Assembly: GCA_026545225.1 (NCBI GenBank)
Contig: CM048853.1
Location: forward strand, 48,843,755-48,907,754
Direction: 5' to 3'
Source of the DNA: Cornus controversa
Lineage: Eukaryota; Streptophyta; Magnoliopsida; Cornales; Cornaceae
Length of the DNA stretch: 64,000 nucleotides
Shown in pieces: positions 36,460-48,224 of the stretch. The position numbers were made by a program, and so were the translations under genes. Below the pieces are notes generated by a model. That model saw nothing but the letters and a program-made list of their open reading frames with translations. It had not been told where the DNA came from and did no database searches. How positions within the stretch are numbered: position 1 is the stretch's first letter; every line of letters starts with the position of its first letter.

Positions 36460-36705
36460 CTCTATAAATACCTCATTGGGCATTTTCAGTTGTTCAACTC
36501 AGTTCATTCTCTCTATATTTGTTTGGCATCATTTAAGAGTCAAAGTGTGTGAGAGAGTATAATTTAAGTCTCATAATTCTTCTATAAATACCTTTTTGAA
36601 TATTTTCAGTAGTTCAATTCAGTTCCTTCTCTCTAGATTTTTTCTACATCATTTAAAAGTCTGAGTCTGAGTGTGTGAAAGAGTATAGTTTAAGTTACAT
36701 AATTC
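36460..36705 (+). repeat. 120-bp tandem duplication carrying two TATA boxes
   Basis: TCTATAAATACCT is at 36461 and 36581. Each copy continues TTTTCAGT(T/A)GTTCAA(C/T)TCAGTTC, CTCTCTA and CATCATTTAA(G/A)AGTC. A TATAAATA followed about 30 nt later by pyrimidine-rich sequence looks like a plant core promoter, possibly that of a transposon. No plus-strand gene follows. Confidence 0.75.
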
Positions 36706-37600
36706 TTTTAAATGGGTGCTGCTCTCGCGCTCGTTTTTGCTCTACCACTCTCTTTGCATGACATAAAATTTACTGCTTTAGCGCTTTTGCTCCCGTTCTG
36801 TGTGACTTAGAGTATAATTACAGAGTTTTATTATTTTCAATGATTTGAAGTATTGTTTAGTAGTGAAAGAAAAATCGTTATATTGTAGAAGAATCATCAT
36901 TAGTGAGTGTTCATTATTGATACAAGTGTTGTACAGTAGATAAAGAGTAACATACTAGTATAAGTTTATGTTATCTCATAGTTCAGAACTTGCATATGCA
37001 AGTTAAAAAAGATGAAGAGTCGAACACGAGCTCTCTCTCACACAGATGAGAAAGCAATTTAGAAGAAATTTAGATGTAATATACGTGTATTTTTCTCTGT
37101 AGTTTATTATACAAACATATAAGTTTACAACAGATAAGATCAAAGTTCAGGTGCTTTTTTGTGGGTGGGAGGAATATTGGGGGAAAGAGAAAAGAGAAAG
37201 TAAAGGTCAAATTGTAAGGGATGAGGTGGGTCCCACCATGAAGCCTCAAAGTTGCAATAATTCAAGTAACTATAATTTATTAATCTGAAAAAGTAGACAC
37301 AGAGAGAGATTGTTCAAGTCGCTGCAGGTACCATGTGACATTGTACGACGTAAAGTGGGCGACAAAAGTAACAGATAACCCGTGACAAGCCTCAGTACAA
37401 TACAAAAACTACAAACCACTGGTATGGACTTTTTAGCAGTAACAACAATAATAAACCTAAGTAAAAACCATAGTCCCCTAATGACACCAAACTAAGCATT
37501 ACTAGAAAAATGAACCAAATTCAGCACACACTTCACCATATCTCTACTAAGGCCACTGTCAACAACACAGTGACATGAAATCACGAGAACACTTAACAAA
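36706..37600. other. Intergenic downstream of AED3-like gene
   Basis: No gene seen. The end near 37400-37600 is probably the 3' untranslated region of the aspartyl protease. Confidence 0.5.
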
Positions 37601-40031
37601 TCAGGTACAGGTCTCGCGAGCCACTCCGAGCCTCGAATTGGGCACGTCGAAGAGCACCCTGTGGTTCTGTTGCTGCATGTTGGCTATGACATTCAGCACC
37701 GAATTGACATTGTCAGGGGCTGCTGCCATCGCCAGGCATGTGGTGCTGCCCGCGCTGCTGTGGATCAGCAGGTTGTCCGGTGGCAGCGTCACGTTCATGC
37801 CGGTGAACATGAATGTTATCGTCGGGGCGACGATCGGAGTCGTGTAACACGTGTCAAACCCTCCCAAAGCAGACACTGTTACATTGCCAACCCTCCTGCG
37901 GAATGCGTCTCTCACTGCAATGTAGGCTGGTTGGACTAGTCTGGTGAAGACAGTGCCTAGTGCAAAAGCAAAATTAGGTGAATATTGGATGATATTTTGG
38001 CATGAAAATCAGTCATCTAAATTATACAAACGCATAGTATGAACATGTACCCAAAAATTGTAAATGGTCCATTAATATGCTAGAGAATGTCTATTAAACT
38101 TATAGTAATCTAAGTACAAAATTTCAATTGGCATGATTGTAAGCATTAACACTAACACTGGGACCATATAACATGGTAGTCATAAATCAAGGACCATGCC
38201 ATTTTGGTCCCATTGAAATAGGTCATAAAAGTCATTACCTAATATCTTTCCTTACTGTCCCCCCCCCAATTGCGGATTTCACGAGATAGGGGAGACAAGA
38301 GTCTCAGATAAATTTTGTTAGTGATTGATGTGACATTCATTGTGATTTCAAATTGATATTATGAAAGTAATTAACTTAGCTACCTAATTTTTGGACCCAT
38401 GATCAATAATTTACCGTCTAACAAGTTAATATTGAAATTAAATAGTGGAAGATTCATAAATATTTACCAGAATCAAAGATAGTCCCAGCACCAGTGGTCG
38501 GATTGAAGGCCAACGCATTCCGTGGAATGTCGACGATTCGCCGGCCGACCCTAATTCCGACCAGGTTGACATAGTAAAGGGATGATCTTCTTGGGTTCCT
38601 CAGCAATTGAGTGGACTTGATCCTCTTGGGCTGGCCAATGGGCCCTAGTCTAAGGGACCCAGAGAAGTTAGGTGTCTTGAAGCTGGGCAAGCAGTAGGAG
38701 AATGTGGACTTGTAGAGGTTTTGAGTCTGGGCCAATAATGACAACGGTCCCCTCCCCAGGCCCAAGAGGCCCTGTGGTGGCAGAGAGCTGCCGGTGGCCT
38801 TCTGGATGCAACCAAAGGTGTATCCGGGAACGGCGTCGGTGGCGAGGGTCACGGTGTCTTGAGAGAGGTTAGCTGCGATGCTGGAGCCGCCGTAGGTCAG
38901 GTTGAAGCTGCACGCGCCGCCTGGGCAGGTGGGATTTGGTACCTGAAAATTTCACAACCGAGACGCAAGTTAGCAAAAATGCCCAAGAAAATACTAACCT
39001 ATCCAGTGCTCGTGGCGGAGCGTGTTTTTTCACGCTCCATTGAGCGCGTCAAATAGGATTAAAATCGGCGACTTTTATAAGTCCCCGTGAACTGAAAGCA
39101 TCACGTGAAAAGAAGAAACGGCCTACTACAATGGTCGGTTCATTCAAGCGCGTGGGATTATTTTTGAATGTTGCAGCTTAATATTAAGTGCCCCACTCGG
39201 TCCCACGTGTCAATGATTGTTTAGTTTAAGATCTAGGATTTGTTTTGTCATTTGTGGGACAATATCACTTGATTTAGATTGCTATTAATTACTACAACTA
39301 ATCTTGATTTATTAGTGGTATAAAGTGTACCCTTCAAATATTTTGTTACATTGATTGCTTACTTGCTTTAGGTCCATCTAACTATTGATATTTGACTTTT
39401 GGTTACAATTTAAGGTACATTACTACTACTCCTTATCCATAGACTGAGAGAGTGAGAGGGCTAATTCACTGTCACGCGCCACCTGGGTGGCGCGTGAGAG
39501 CGTGTTTGAAAGAAAATTGAACATGGCCAATGATTCAATGGTCATTCATACCTGCTTGCACTGAGCAGCTTGGCAACCAAGGGGCTTGAAAGTGGTGGAC
39601 TTCACCGGAGCAAACACGGTGGAGGAGCACCCTACGCAGCCGCTGCACGGTATCCAAGCGGCGTCATTGTTGGTGTCCATAGCCATGAGCATGGTTTGGG
39701 GTGGTGTACCAATCTTAGCCTTCACAATGTAAGTCGGGCTCTGCATAATCTGCCTGCCTGAAGCTATGGGCACCACCGACTTGCCGGCGACGAGGTTGGC
39801 CAAGTATTGCATCCTGGCTTGGTCTTTGGACTGCATTTGAAGCACACTCTCTTCCCATGAGAGTGACTCTTTTGGCCTGAATGGTGAGCATGGGCTGGAG
39901 ACATGGAAGACTTGGAGAGTTGAGCCTTGCTCATGTGTGTCACACTTGGGGTGGTTCAGCCCTTGGGCTAGAGAGAGAAAGAGGAGGGATAGTGAGAGAA
40001 GGAGTAGGGGAGGAGGGAGCGAGGTGTTCAT
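37601..40031 (-). CDS. AED3: AED3-like nepenthesin-type aspartyl protease
   Basis: Three exons: 39552..40031, 38468..38942 and 37601..37956, giving 436 aa. The ATG at 40029-40031 is used; the longer frame starts at a TTG. Residues 1-24 are a hydrophobic signal peptide (LLLLSLSLLFLSLAQG), so the enzyme is secreted. A propeptide follows to about 95, then YIVKAKIGTPPQ. The first catalytic motif is D119-T-N in MAMDTNNDAAWIPC; the second is D317-S-G in IFDSGTVFTRL, split by intron 2. The Cys-rich nepenthesin insert (CSGCVGC, then C153/C158/C166/C171) and ARETC at the end are present. It belongs to pepsin family A1, matching Arabidopsis AED3 (apoplastic, EDS1-dependent 3), implicated in systemic immunity. 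Role in this species is inferred. A TATA box lies 65 bp upstream. Confidence 0.95.
39017..39038. other. Perfect 8-bp stem with T6 loop in protease intron 1
   Basis: GGAGCGTG, TTTTTT, CACGCTCC. On the plus strand it lies in a locally GC-rich patch of intron 1 (38943-39551). Confidence 0.8.
39472..39497. other. Near-perfect palindrome, 12-bp arms, in protease intron 1
   Basis: TCACGCGCCACC, two bases TG, GGTGGCGCGTGA. Together with the hairpin at 39017-39038 it may mark the two ends of a small foldback element, but the end sequences were not resolved. Confidence 0.8.
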
Positions 40032-40095
40032 GGCTGTGGACAAGAGTTTGATTTTTTTGGGATGGTTTAGTGAGAGTGAGTGTGTTTATGTGTGT

Positions 40096-40105
40096 CTATA
40101 TATAG
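40096..40105 (-). promoter_or_regulatory. TATA box of AED3-like protease
   Basis: CTATATATAG on the sense strand, 65 bp upstream of the ATG. Transcription would start about 30 bp downstream, leaving a 5' leader of roughly 35 nt. Confidence 0.55.
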
Positions 40106-40286
40106 TGTGGTGCATGTGTTACTGTGTACATATAGTGGGGGAATTTAGACCAATGTAAGGAATGGGTAGTTTGCTAACAGACTGTATTCCACTTGTTTTT
40201 GCATCATAGTCTCTCATGCCCTCTCCCCATTTTAAGGGACACGTGGCATGCATGAATCAGGATTCCAGGGACATGCGTCCTGTACC

Positions 40287-40485
40287 ATTTACAAAACATA
40301 ATATATCACTTACACAATATATATAATATATCATATACTTATAAATGATTTAATTAACATAATTATTGAATAAGGGTACTCTATTATTTACACAACATAA
40401 TATATCACTTACACAATTATAATATCTCACATAGATATAAATGATCTAATTAACATATTTATTGGACAAGGGATATGAAATTGCT
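40287..40485. repeat. Tandem duplication, period about 99 bp
   Basis: ATTTACA(A/C)AACATAATATATCACTTACACAA, then ATAAATGAT and TAATTAACAT, occurs twice, starting at 40287 and 40386. It lies in the upstream flank of the protease. Confidence 0.85.
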
Positions 40486-41476
40486 GTGTAAGGTGAAGTT
40501 TTTGTGTTGGCACAAGACATGCAATATGAAAATGATGACACCAGAAAGGATCTGATTTCTACGTTGTATATATTTCTTATGTTTTACCAATTTATGTTAC
40601 TTTTTTTCCTTGTGTTTATTCGTGGATAGAGAGTGAGAGGAATGTAAAAATACAATAAACAAGTTTACGGGTTTGATTAATTATGGACTAAAATTCCTCG
40701 AGTGAAGTTTTGTCCGACTTCTTCAAGTGTGTGAAATTTATCATTATTAATAATGATAATTTTCGTTACAAAAATAGTCTAAAGTTCACTTTTTGAATTT
40801 CGTTACAATTTATCGTGACACTATTTTGGACAATACTTGAGTTCAATCCTAAGTGAACCAACTCTAATAAACCTTCAACACTTATTTAAAAAGAAAAAAA
40901 AATTAAAATTAACCTTTACCCGTTTCTCATAGGTAAAACAAAAGATCCAGACTATTCTCTCTTATTGTGGGCAGCCTTCCTCCTCTCTCGCTATCGATTC
41001 CTCTTTCACTGCTCGCTTTGTAGCGATTATTTAAGTAAACTAATAAAATTGGATCCAAGTATTGTCGCACTTTTAATATAACATAAATTATTAGGAATAG
41101 TGATAAACTCCGCACTAGATGGAACCGACGGTGGAGATGAATGTCTGAAGAGGTGAAAAGTGAAAACACATATATGAAGATATACTTCTTGAAGAATAAA
41201 GAGTAATCTAGAATATTGGAAGATCCAGTTTACCTTCTGTCTATTTTGTCCACTAATCGAAGTATTTAGTGTGAAAAACAATCACAGTACTTGACTTTTG
41301 CACCAAATAACCTCAATTCACTGTATTATTTACCAGAGAAAATTGACATGACTTGCACAAAATGATCAATGATCAAAGAAAATGACATGACTTGCACACA
41401 GTGACCAATTTATCAGATCCATTACACATGGCTTATATAGTGCTCGATCGGGACTTTTTTGTTTGATAACACACAC
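40486..41476. other. Intergenic, no gene seen
   Basis: No coding content or element recognised. Confidence 0.5.
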
Positions 41477-41639
41477 TAATTAATTGACTAGGTGAGATAG
41501 CTGCAAGCACCAAATTCACTCAATAATAAGTATATATATACATCAAAGTACATACATATTTATTCTCTTATATATATATATATATATATTATTGAGTGAA
41601 TTTGGTGCTTGCAGCTATCTCACCAAGTCAATTAATTAG
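41477..41639. repeat. Near-perfect inverted repeat, 52-bp arms, 59-bp spacer
   Basis: The left arm 41477-41528 (CTAATTAATTGACT ... CACTCAATAAT) and right arm 41588-41639 pair at 51 of 52 positions; the single mismatch is the A at 41490. The shared core includes GAGATAGCTGCAAGCACCAA. The spacer is AT-rich with a (TA)n run. A transcript of either strand would fold into a long hairpin. It could be a very young MITE or a siRNA/proto-MIRNA locus. No known miRNA was recognised in the arms. Confidence 0.95.
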
Positions 41640-43599
41640 TAACCCAGCCATACATTTACCCTTTCAACCAACAACCAGCCATTTTTTTGGTTGCTTGTGA
41701 ACAAATTACATATAAACAGTCCAGTCTTATTCTATACAAATAAATGCTGATAAAAGTTAGATTTTTTTATTTATGAGAAGTCCCATGTACAATGTATATG
41801 AAGGGTATGCTAGCTAGCTGGGTAGGTCATTTTCATTGCATATGCTTCCAATGAAACCTTGGGATATACTTTGGAATCCAAGGCCATGTGTTCCCATCTA
41901 GTATGGTAATGCTCACTAGCCACATATGGTTGTAGTGATGATAATAATATCTTATATATTATGGTAGAAAAAAAGATCTCAAGTACTCAACAATGCTACT
42001 AAATTGAAAGCATAGATTTGTTCAAATCCACCTTTTTAAGAAATTGAACTTTAAACAATGTGACATGATTGTGAGTGATGGTATCCCACTCTCTCTCTCT
42101 CTCCTCTCTCCTCTCTCTCTCTCTCATGTGAAGAGGAAAATGATGGGCAATTTAATTAGGACTAGTTTATTAGCTTGAAATTTTAAGTGGTGGTTTTTAA
42201 TGCATAAGAGATCTTGATCAGATTGCTTTAATTTAAAACACAAGAAGAAAATACATGTATATATATATATATATAAAGGGATAGAGAAAAAGCAGATTCA
42301 CTTTATAGGCTCTTTGTGTAATGGGGTTTTTTGTTTCTATCTTCCCATTCACATCTAAGTTTGTTGCTAAACAGAGGAAATAGTACAAAATTGACAGTTC
42401 TTAGTGCAGGCATGCTCAGCTCTATACATGTGGTTGTACTTCTGTAAATGGTACAACTAACCATGACATGTCCAAGCTTTAATCCATGGAGTCTATTTGC
42501 AATCTCAATAAATGGTGGTACTGGTTAAGTTATACTACTTCATGTTATTAAGTTTATAAGAAAACGAACCCTAATTAGTTTGAAAAAATGCTTTTTTTTT
42601 TTCTTATTGATTTTCCAAAGAGATTGAAGAAAGTAAGAACACTTGTATGCATAATGTGTTAGTATGTTGACTACTAGTATACATAATGTGTTACTATGTT
42701 GATTACTAAACTAGAAATGACAACTAGGCCCTTCTGCATTCCCGTTTAGCAAAAGATTCCTTCTCGTACTTCCATCCTGTTTAAATTCTCTATTCCTCCC
42801 CCATCCTGTTTAACATTTTTTATTTATAAAACAATAGAAAGGGTATTAATATATTTAGTGATATAGATATATAAATGCATTTAAGTATTTATTTAATATA
42901 AATGAGGTGGGGTGGAATTCTTATTCCCATTCTCGTCCTACACCTGCACGAATTTTTACCTCTTCATTATAGTTCTCACTCTCCTCGATTAAACTACTTC
43001 AAACTTGTTCTAGTAACAAAATGAGTGGAATGTGATAATATTTGTCACCCAATCAGGCAAATTCACCTCTTTCGTTCAAATAAACAAACATTCACCAAGA
43101 AGGAAAATAGAAAAAAAGTAAAATTACTGGTAAATGTCAATTATGTGTCACCTTCTTCATGTGTTGTGTTGAGGTACAACACTTAACAACCAAAAATTAC
43201 TTGAAAGTAAAACTTAAGTGTTCTCAATTATGTTGTTATAGAGTTTGGCCTAAGATGTCGGTGAGATTTAATTACAACACCGTCTTCATCCTAATAAAGT
43301 TTTTTTTTTTTTTTTTTTTCACTCTACCCGTGCTTGTCCTTTCATGGGGGGAAAGTGCCAAGAACCTTACACATTTGTGTTGATAACTGCATGCATTCAT
43401 TACTTTGACAAAACTAGAAATTGAGAGGATTTGGGTCACCACATCTGACGAAGGGCCACACTTTTTTTTATTTTTTTTACTACTACTCACACACATCATT
43501 CATGTGGGACTCAAACTCCCCTCCTCCAAGAACACACATTAATCTTTCTGCATTAAGATCTGCAACTGCAAGCCAAATATATATATATTTATATATATA
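41640..43599. other. Intergenic, no gene seen
   Basis: It contains a CT-rich microsatellite at 42089-42125, a TA run near 42258-42274 and a T20-class homopolymer near 43302-43319. No coding content was recognised. Confidence 0.5.
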
Positions 43600-44060
43600 G
43601 AGGGGTGCACATAATCAGTTTAGTCTGATTTTAGTATTTTTTTAAAATTAAATTGTACGGTCCGATTTTATTAAAAATGAAATCAAACCAAACCGTAAAG
43701 AACCAATTTGATTGTACGATTTGGTTCTACTAAAAATGAAATTGAACCAAAACGTAAAGAACCAATTTAATTTAACGATTTACCTCTAATATATTATATT
43801 ATAAATTATATAATATTATATATATAAAGAGTATAATATAAGAGTATAACACTAGACTATTAGTATATTACTATAATGATTACACTTACAACTTACTTAT
43901 TTATGTTAATTTATAATATTATAAATTATATAATATATTTATATATAAATATATATAAACGGTTCGGTCCGGTTCTAAGAGACAAAAAATTAAAATCGAA
44001 CCGTTAATTCACGGTTCTAATACTGAGTGAACCATACCGTAAAAAAAGACCGAATTGTCC
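43600..44060 (+). mobile_element. Diverged member of the GGTTC-rich hAT-like family
   Basis: It begins GAGGGGTGCACATAA, matching the family left end TAGGGGTGCACA. It is followed by repeated GGTCCGATT, GAACCAATTT, GGTTCGGTCCGGTTC and CGGTTCTAA around an AT-rich core. No matching right end was found near 44060, so it is truncated or degenerate. Confidence 0.5.
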
Positions 44061-45459
44061 GGTCCGATTTAATTTTTCGATTTGGATGGAGGAGGAAAAT
44101 TTTATAGAAAAAAGTAAAATAATTATATAAAGGTAGTTTTTGTATCCTTCTCTACTGTATCCTCAGGAGGCCGAAAGGATAACTAAAATTATATTATAAT
44201 TCTAATATACGAGGGTAAGGCAATCAGATATTCAACTGATTTATTTGGTTTCTGTAGAAAAACTTAGATATACATAGATACACACATACATGTACATGTC
44301 CATAAACAAAAGAAGAGGTTAAATAGAAGACAATTTCTATGGTCAAAGTGGCAATGATTATTTTTAACTAGTACAACTATGAAAACAGGCTATTAAGCTA
44401 CCGACTAGATTTGAGTTTTTGTTGAATAATAAATAAGTTTAACATAAATAATTTTTAAAATGGTATCTGACACTCTCACGAAATTTTCATTTTTTACCTG
44501 CAGATTAAACTAGTAATTTATTGTGGTTACATAACAAAAATCGATAAAATCAGTTAATACGGTAAAGTGAGGGTAGTTTGGTAAATTTGTTATTAACGTT
44601 AAAATATTTGACTCGGTGAAAGTATTTTTTCAAAAACTTTAATTTATGAATAATAAATAAAAATCTGAAAGAGTGTATGAGTAAATTTTTTTTAACCAAT
44701 TGTCAGAGTAATTAACCCTTCTATAAACTTGTTTATTTATAAGATGCATCATTTGGCTCACAATCCTTAAGATAAATTCAGAAAGAAGAAATAGGATCAA
44801 ACACGTGGCCTGTGATCTGAAAACAATGCTGTGCCTCCAAAGAATTAGGAAAAATTTACGAGTAGACATGCCGTAAATGGTAAAAGCGTAAGAATAGTAA
44901 ATGAAGCTCCTGTTAGAGTGGACCCAGATTCAGTAATGTGGTACGAAAAATAATAGTAGAAGTTTCGGATCCGTATTTATTACCGACTGGTTTGACAATC
45001 ATTACGAGTAGACATGCCGTAAATGGTAAAATGGTGTCGTTTGATACACATAACAATACTTTACATCAAAACACAACATTCAAGACATTCAAACTCGACA
45101 CAAACAACACTATTAACACGCGTGACACCATTAAATCAAAAACACAGTATATCGAAAATGCAATACATACAATATTCTAAACGTAATATTTTAGTTGTTT
45201 CTTTTCTCATTGTGAAGTGTGTGTTGTATTGCACCACTCATTTAACAAATATAGTTTGTCCAGTAACAGCATTTTTAACAGTCTTTATTACTCCACTGTT
45301 AGAAAGCGCACATGTGACCATCGAAGAATCGGGAACTGGAAGAGTCGTAGCTCACGAAATACAAGTAACAAGGCAGTTGATCACCTTAGCGTCATGGGTC
45401 TGTAAGGAAAAGGTCTGACACGTCCTGTCATATATATATATATATTATATGTACATAAC

Positions 45460-45494
<35 letters not shown>

Positions 45495-47045
45495 GGAGGG
45501 GCCTCTCCGTGAAAGATATCTGAAGTGCAGGCTTTTAACTTTTTATCTGTTTGTCCTCTTGTTATTGTCCTTTGCGTGATCACTCTTTTTCCACTACTTT
45601 AATTTGTTCACGAGAGAGCTTTCTGTATGTATATACATCATATATACATACAAGTTTAGTGTAAGTCTGATATGTATGGGTCTCTCTCTACGTTGGCCGA
45701 CAACACATGCAACTATGCAAGTATACATAACCCCTTATCACTACGGCAATGGTGAAAATATTCTCTCTCTACAAAGTGGTCAAGCAATAAATTGAATAGC
45801 TTCTTGTGTTCACACCAAATGTTAATTTATGATTGTCCCAATTGTCAGTGGAAAACACTACTCTGTTTTGGAACCCCCAAAAAATCCTACCGACAATCAC
45901 CATTGTAGTTTGTGAATCTCGTATTCTTATGATGAAATTTTAAATTTTTTGTTTTGCATGCTCTTTTTTCGAGATTTAAAATTTTTAGAACACACTCATC
46001 AGATTTTGATGTTCACAATTTTCGAAATACGTCGACATAATTAAAAGATGCTCACACGTACAAGTTTTAATAATTTCTTCCTCCAACAATACAATACGAG
46101 ACATCACAGATTAAAACTGTCTGGATATTAATTCTTGAGTGCTCTCACATTTTCGCACTCTTGAAATCATATTTGTCTTCCAAGTATTTTAGTGTTTTTC
46201 ACTTAGTGATTATGAGGTAACACTCCACTATAACACTACATTCACTTTCAAGTACAATTTCTCAAAATCAATCTATTCTAAAAAAATATACTCCTTAATT
46301 TGTGTCTTGTGCATGTAATATATATGTGAAGACAAGGAGAAACTGGGGAGACTGAATATTTTCGAAGCCTCTGAAAACATGCATTACCCACACACACACA
46401 CACACACACATGCATGTCTTGTAAGAGAAAGGAAATTTTAAAATTTTAAGGAGGGCCATAGAACAATATATATATTTTGTCCCTCATTGTGTGTTCAAAA
46501 CTCAATGCATATGGCTTCTGAGGTTTGGTTGCTTCCAAGACAAATCCAATAGCTCACTGTTCAATTGTATCTTATAAAATTATGCAAAAAATCACATAAA
46601 TATGGACAGTAATGCTATTGTATGGTTAAAATTCATTTACTCATTTTGGTATGTTTTTGAACAAAACAGTTGATCAGAACCACTCCTTGGGAAGAAAGTT
46701 TCTTGCTATAAGTATGGAGCTGTGTTCAAGGAGAATAATTCCTAAAAGTTGGGGAAACCCCTTGATAAAGGAAAAAAAGAAAAGAAAGAAAAATGTTTGT
46801 ATGCATGGCAAGTTGAATATTTGGATCATGATCATCTCAACTCATCACCAATTTTCGCTGGTACAGTGAATAACGGTCAATCTTTACTTTTCATTATTGA
46901 CGTGATATAGTATTGTCTACTCGATACACTAGCAAAAATCAGTGACCGTGTTAGAGACATGAGTGCTCAAATAACTAATGAAAGAGTGCGTAATAGTTAT
47001 CAAATGTTCTTGCTTCGAAGATGAACAAGACTAAAGCTATGTCTA
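44061..47045. other. Intergenic, no gene seen
   Basis: It holds a perfect 30-bp direct repeat (44856-44885 and 45002-45031), a compound TA/GA microsatellite at 45430-45495 and a CA microsatellite at about 46390-46410. No coding content was recognised. Confidence 0.5.
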
Positions 47046-47150
47046 GGAGCACCAAATCAGCGCCTTAGATTTGGAATTGAAATAAATTTAGTTCAAACTT
47101 TAAACTAAATTTTCTCTAATTTCAAATTCAAGGCGCCGATTTAGTGCTCC
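47046..47150. mobile_element. 105-bp MITE-like foldback
   Basis: GGAGCACCAAATCAGCGCCTT at the left pairs with the inverse of AAGGCGCCGATTTAGTGCTCC at the right (19 of 21). The arms extend inward through TTTGGAATTGAAATAAATTT against AAATTTTCTCTAATTTCAAA, so almost the whole element folds on itself. No target-site duplication was resolved. Confidence 0.7.
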
Positions 47151-48224
47151 CAAACAAAACATAAGCGATACGTGAAAACGGTGTAATGCAGATTGGTGTT
47201 TTGATCAATTTGTAGAGGAAATTATCCAGGAGGACTTTGAGCCTGAATTGCAGTAAGCCAGTAATAATCTGAGTAGAATAGAAATATCACTAAAGTCTCC
47301 ACAAGAAAATGTAGCTTTTGATGTGCTGTATTTGTCAGACTAGAGCCGTGTTAGTCTTAGTCCTCTACCAAAGGTTGGACCCATCTGAAATGGTTCATAT
47401 GCATGGAGTCTTTTGGCACATAATTGTGTCCAGTCCAACCAAATTTATGTAAAATGTTAGCCTAATCTGTCTGAAGATGGACTCAGAACTATACCCCATA
47501 GTCTTAACAAAACTTCAGGAAAAAACAAAAGACAGAAGAAGAAAAAGAGAAAATAGTATATATATATAGATATATATATATTTTCAGATATACATTTGTT
47601 TGAAAGAGTAAAAAGAAAATATCAGAGCGCCAATATGAAAATGTCAACACAAAATGCACATAGCAACTCAACGCAGTCACAAGAAACTTGCTTTCAAATT
47701 CCAACACTGCATTCAAAATTTTCGACAAAGCCTTCATAAAAATAGGGATCCTCTATACAAGTACAATGCAGCTCTGGATATCATAACATCTGTGTATCAT
47801 TTCATATTCATTATTTTCATCACTGTATTAATAAGACGGAATTAAGCTCAATTGTTACAAAATTATTTCATGATTAAAATTAACAGTCAAATTCACCGGT
47901 CAGACCCAAACGCTGCAGCATTACTATTCATGCCCAATTATAAATACTAGCTACACGCTGCATTATGTTAAGAAACTGTGATATTTAAATGGTTATAAAA
48001 ATTCACGTTGCTCTAAATTTACTCTCTTTTAAAGAAAATGTCTTCAGGATCAAAGGCAACAAACACCTTACTTTCCATTTGCATATTCTATTTGTAACTA
48101 GAAGAATTTAACCTGAGGTTCATGTTTGTTAAAACTTTCAGAGAAGCTCCACCGAGATCAGAGTTCTCTTTTTTCAAAAAATTAGGGTTTCATGAACTTA
48201 TGTCCATCAACCGCAGAACTGTCC
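47151..48224. other. Intergenic downstream of HPAT last exon
   Basis: No gene seen. A TA microsatellite lies near 47555-47582. The part next to 48225 is likely the HPAT 3' untranslated region. Confidence 0.5.

Noticed and set aside
40032-40043. Four-codon N-terminal extension of the protease
   Set aside because: The extended frame starts at TTG; the ATG at 40031 gives a clean signal peptide.
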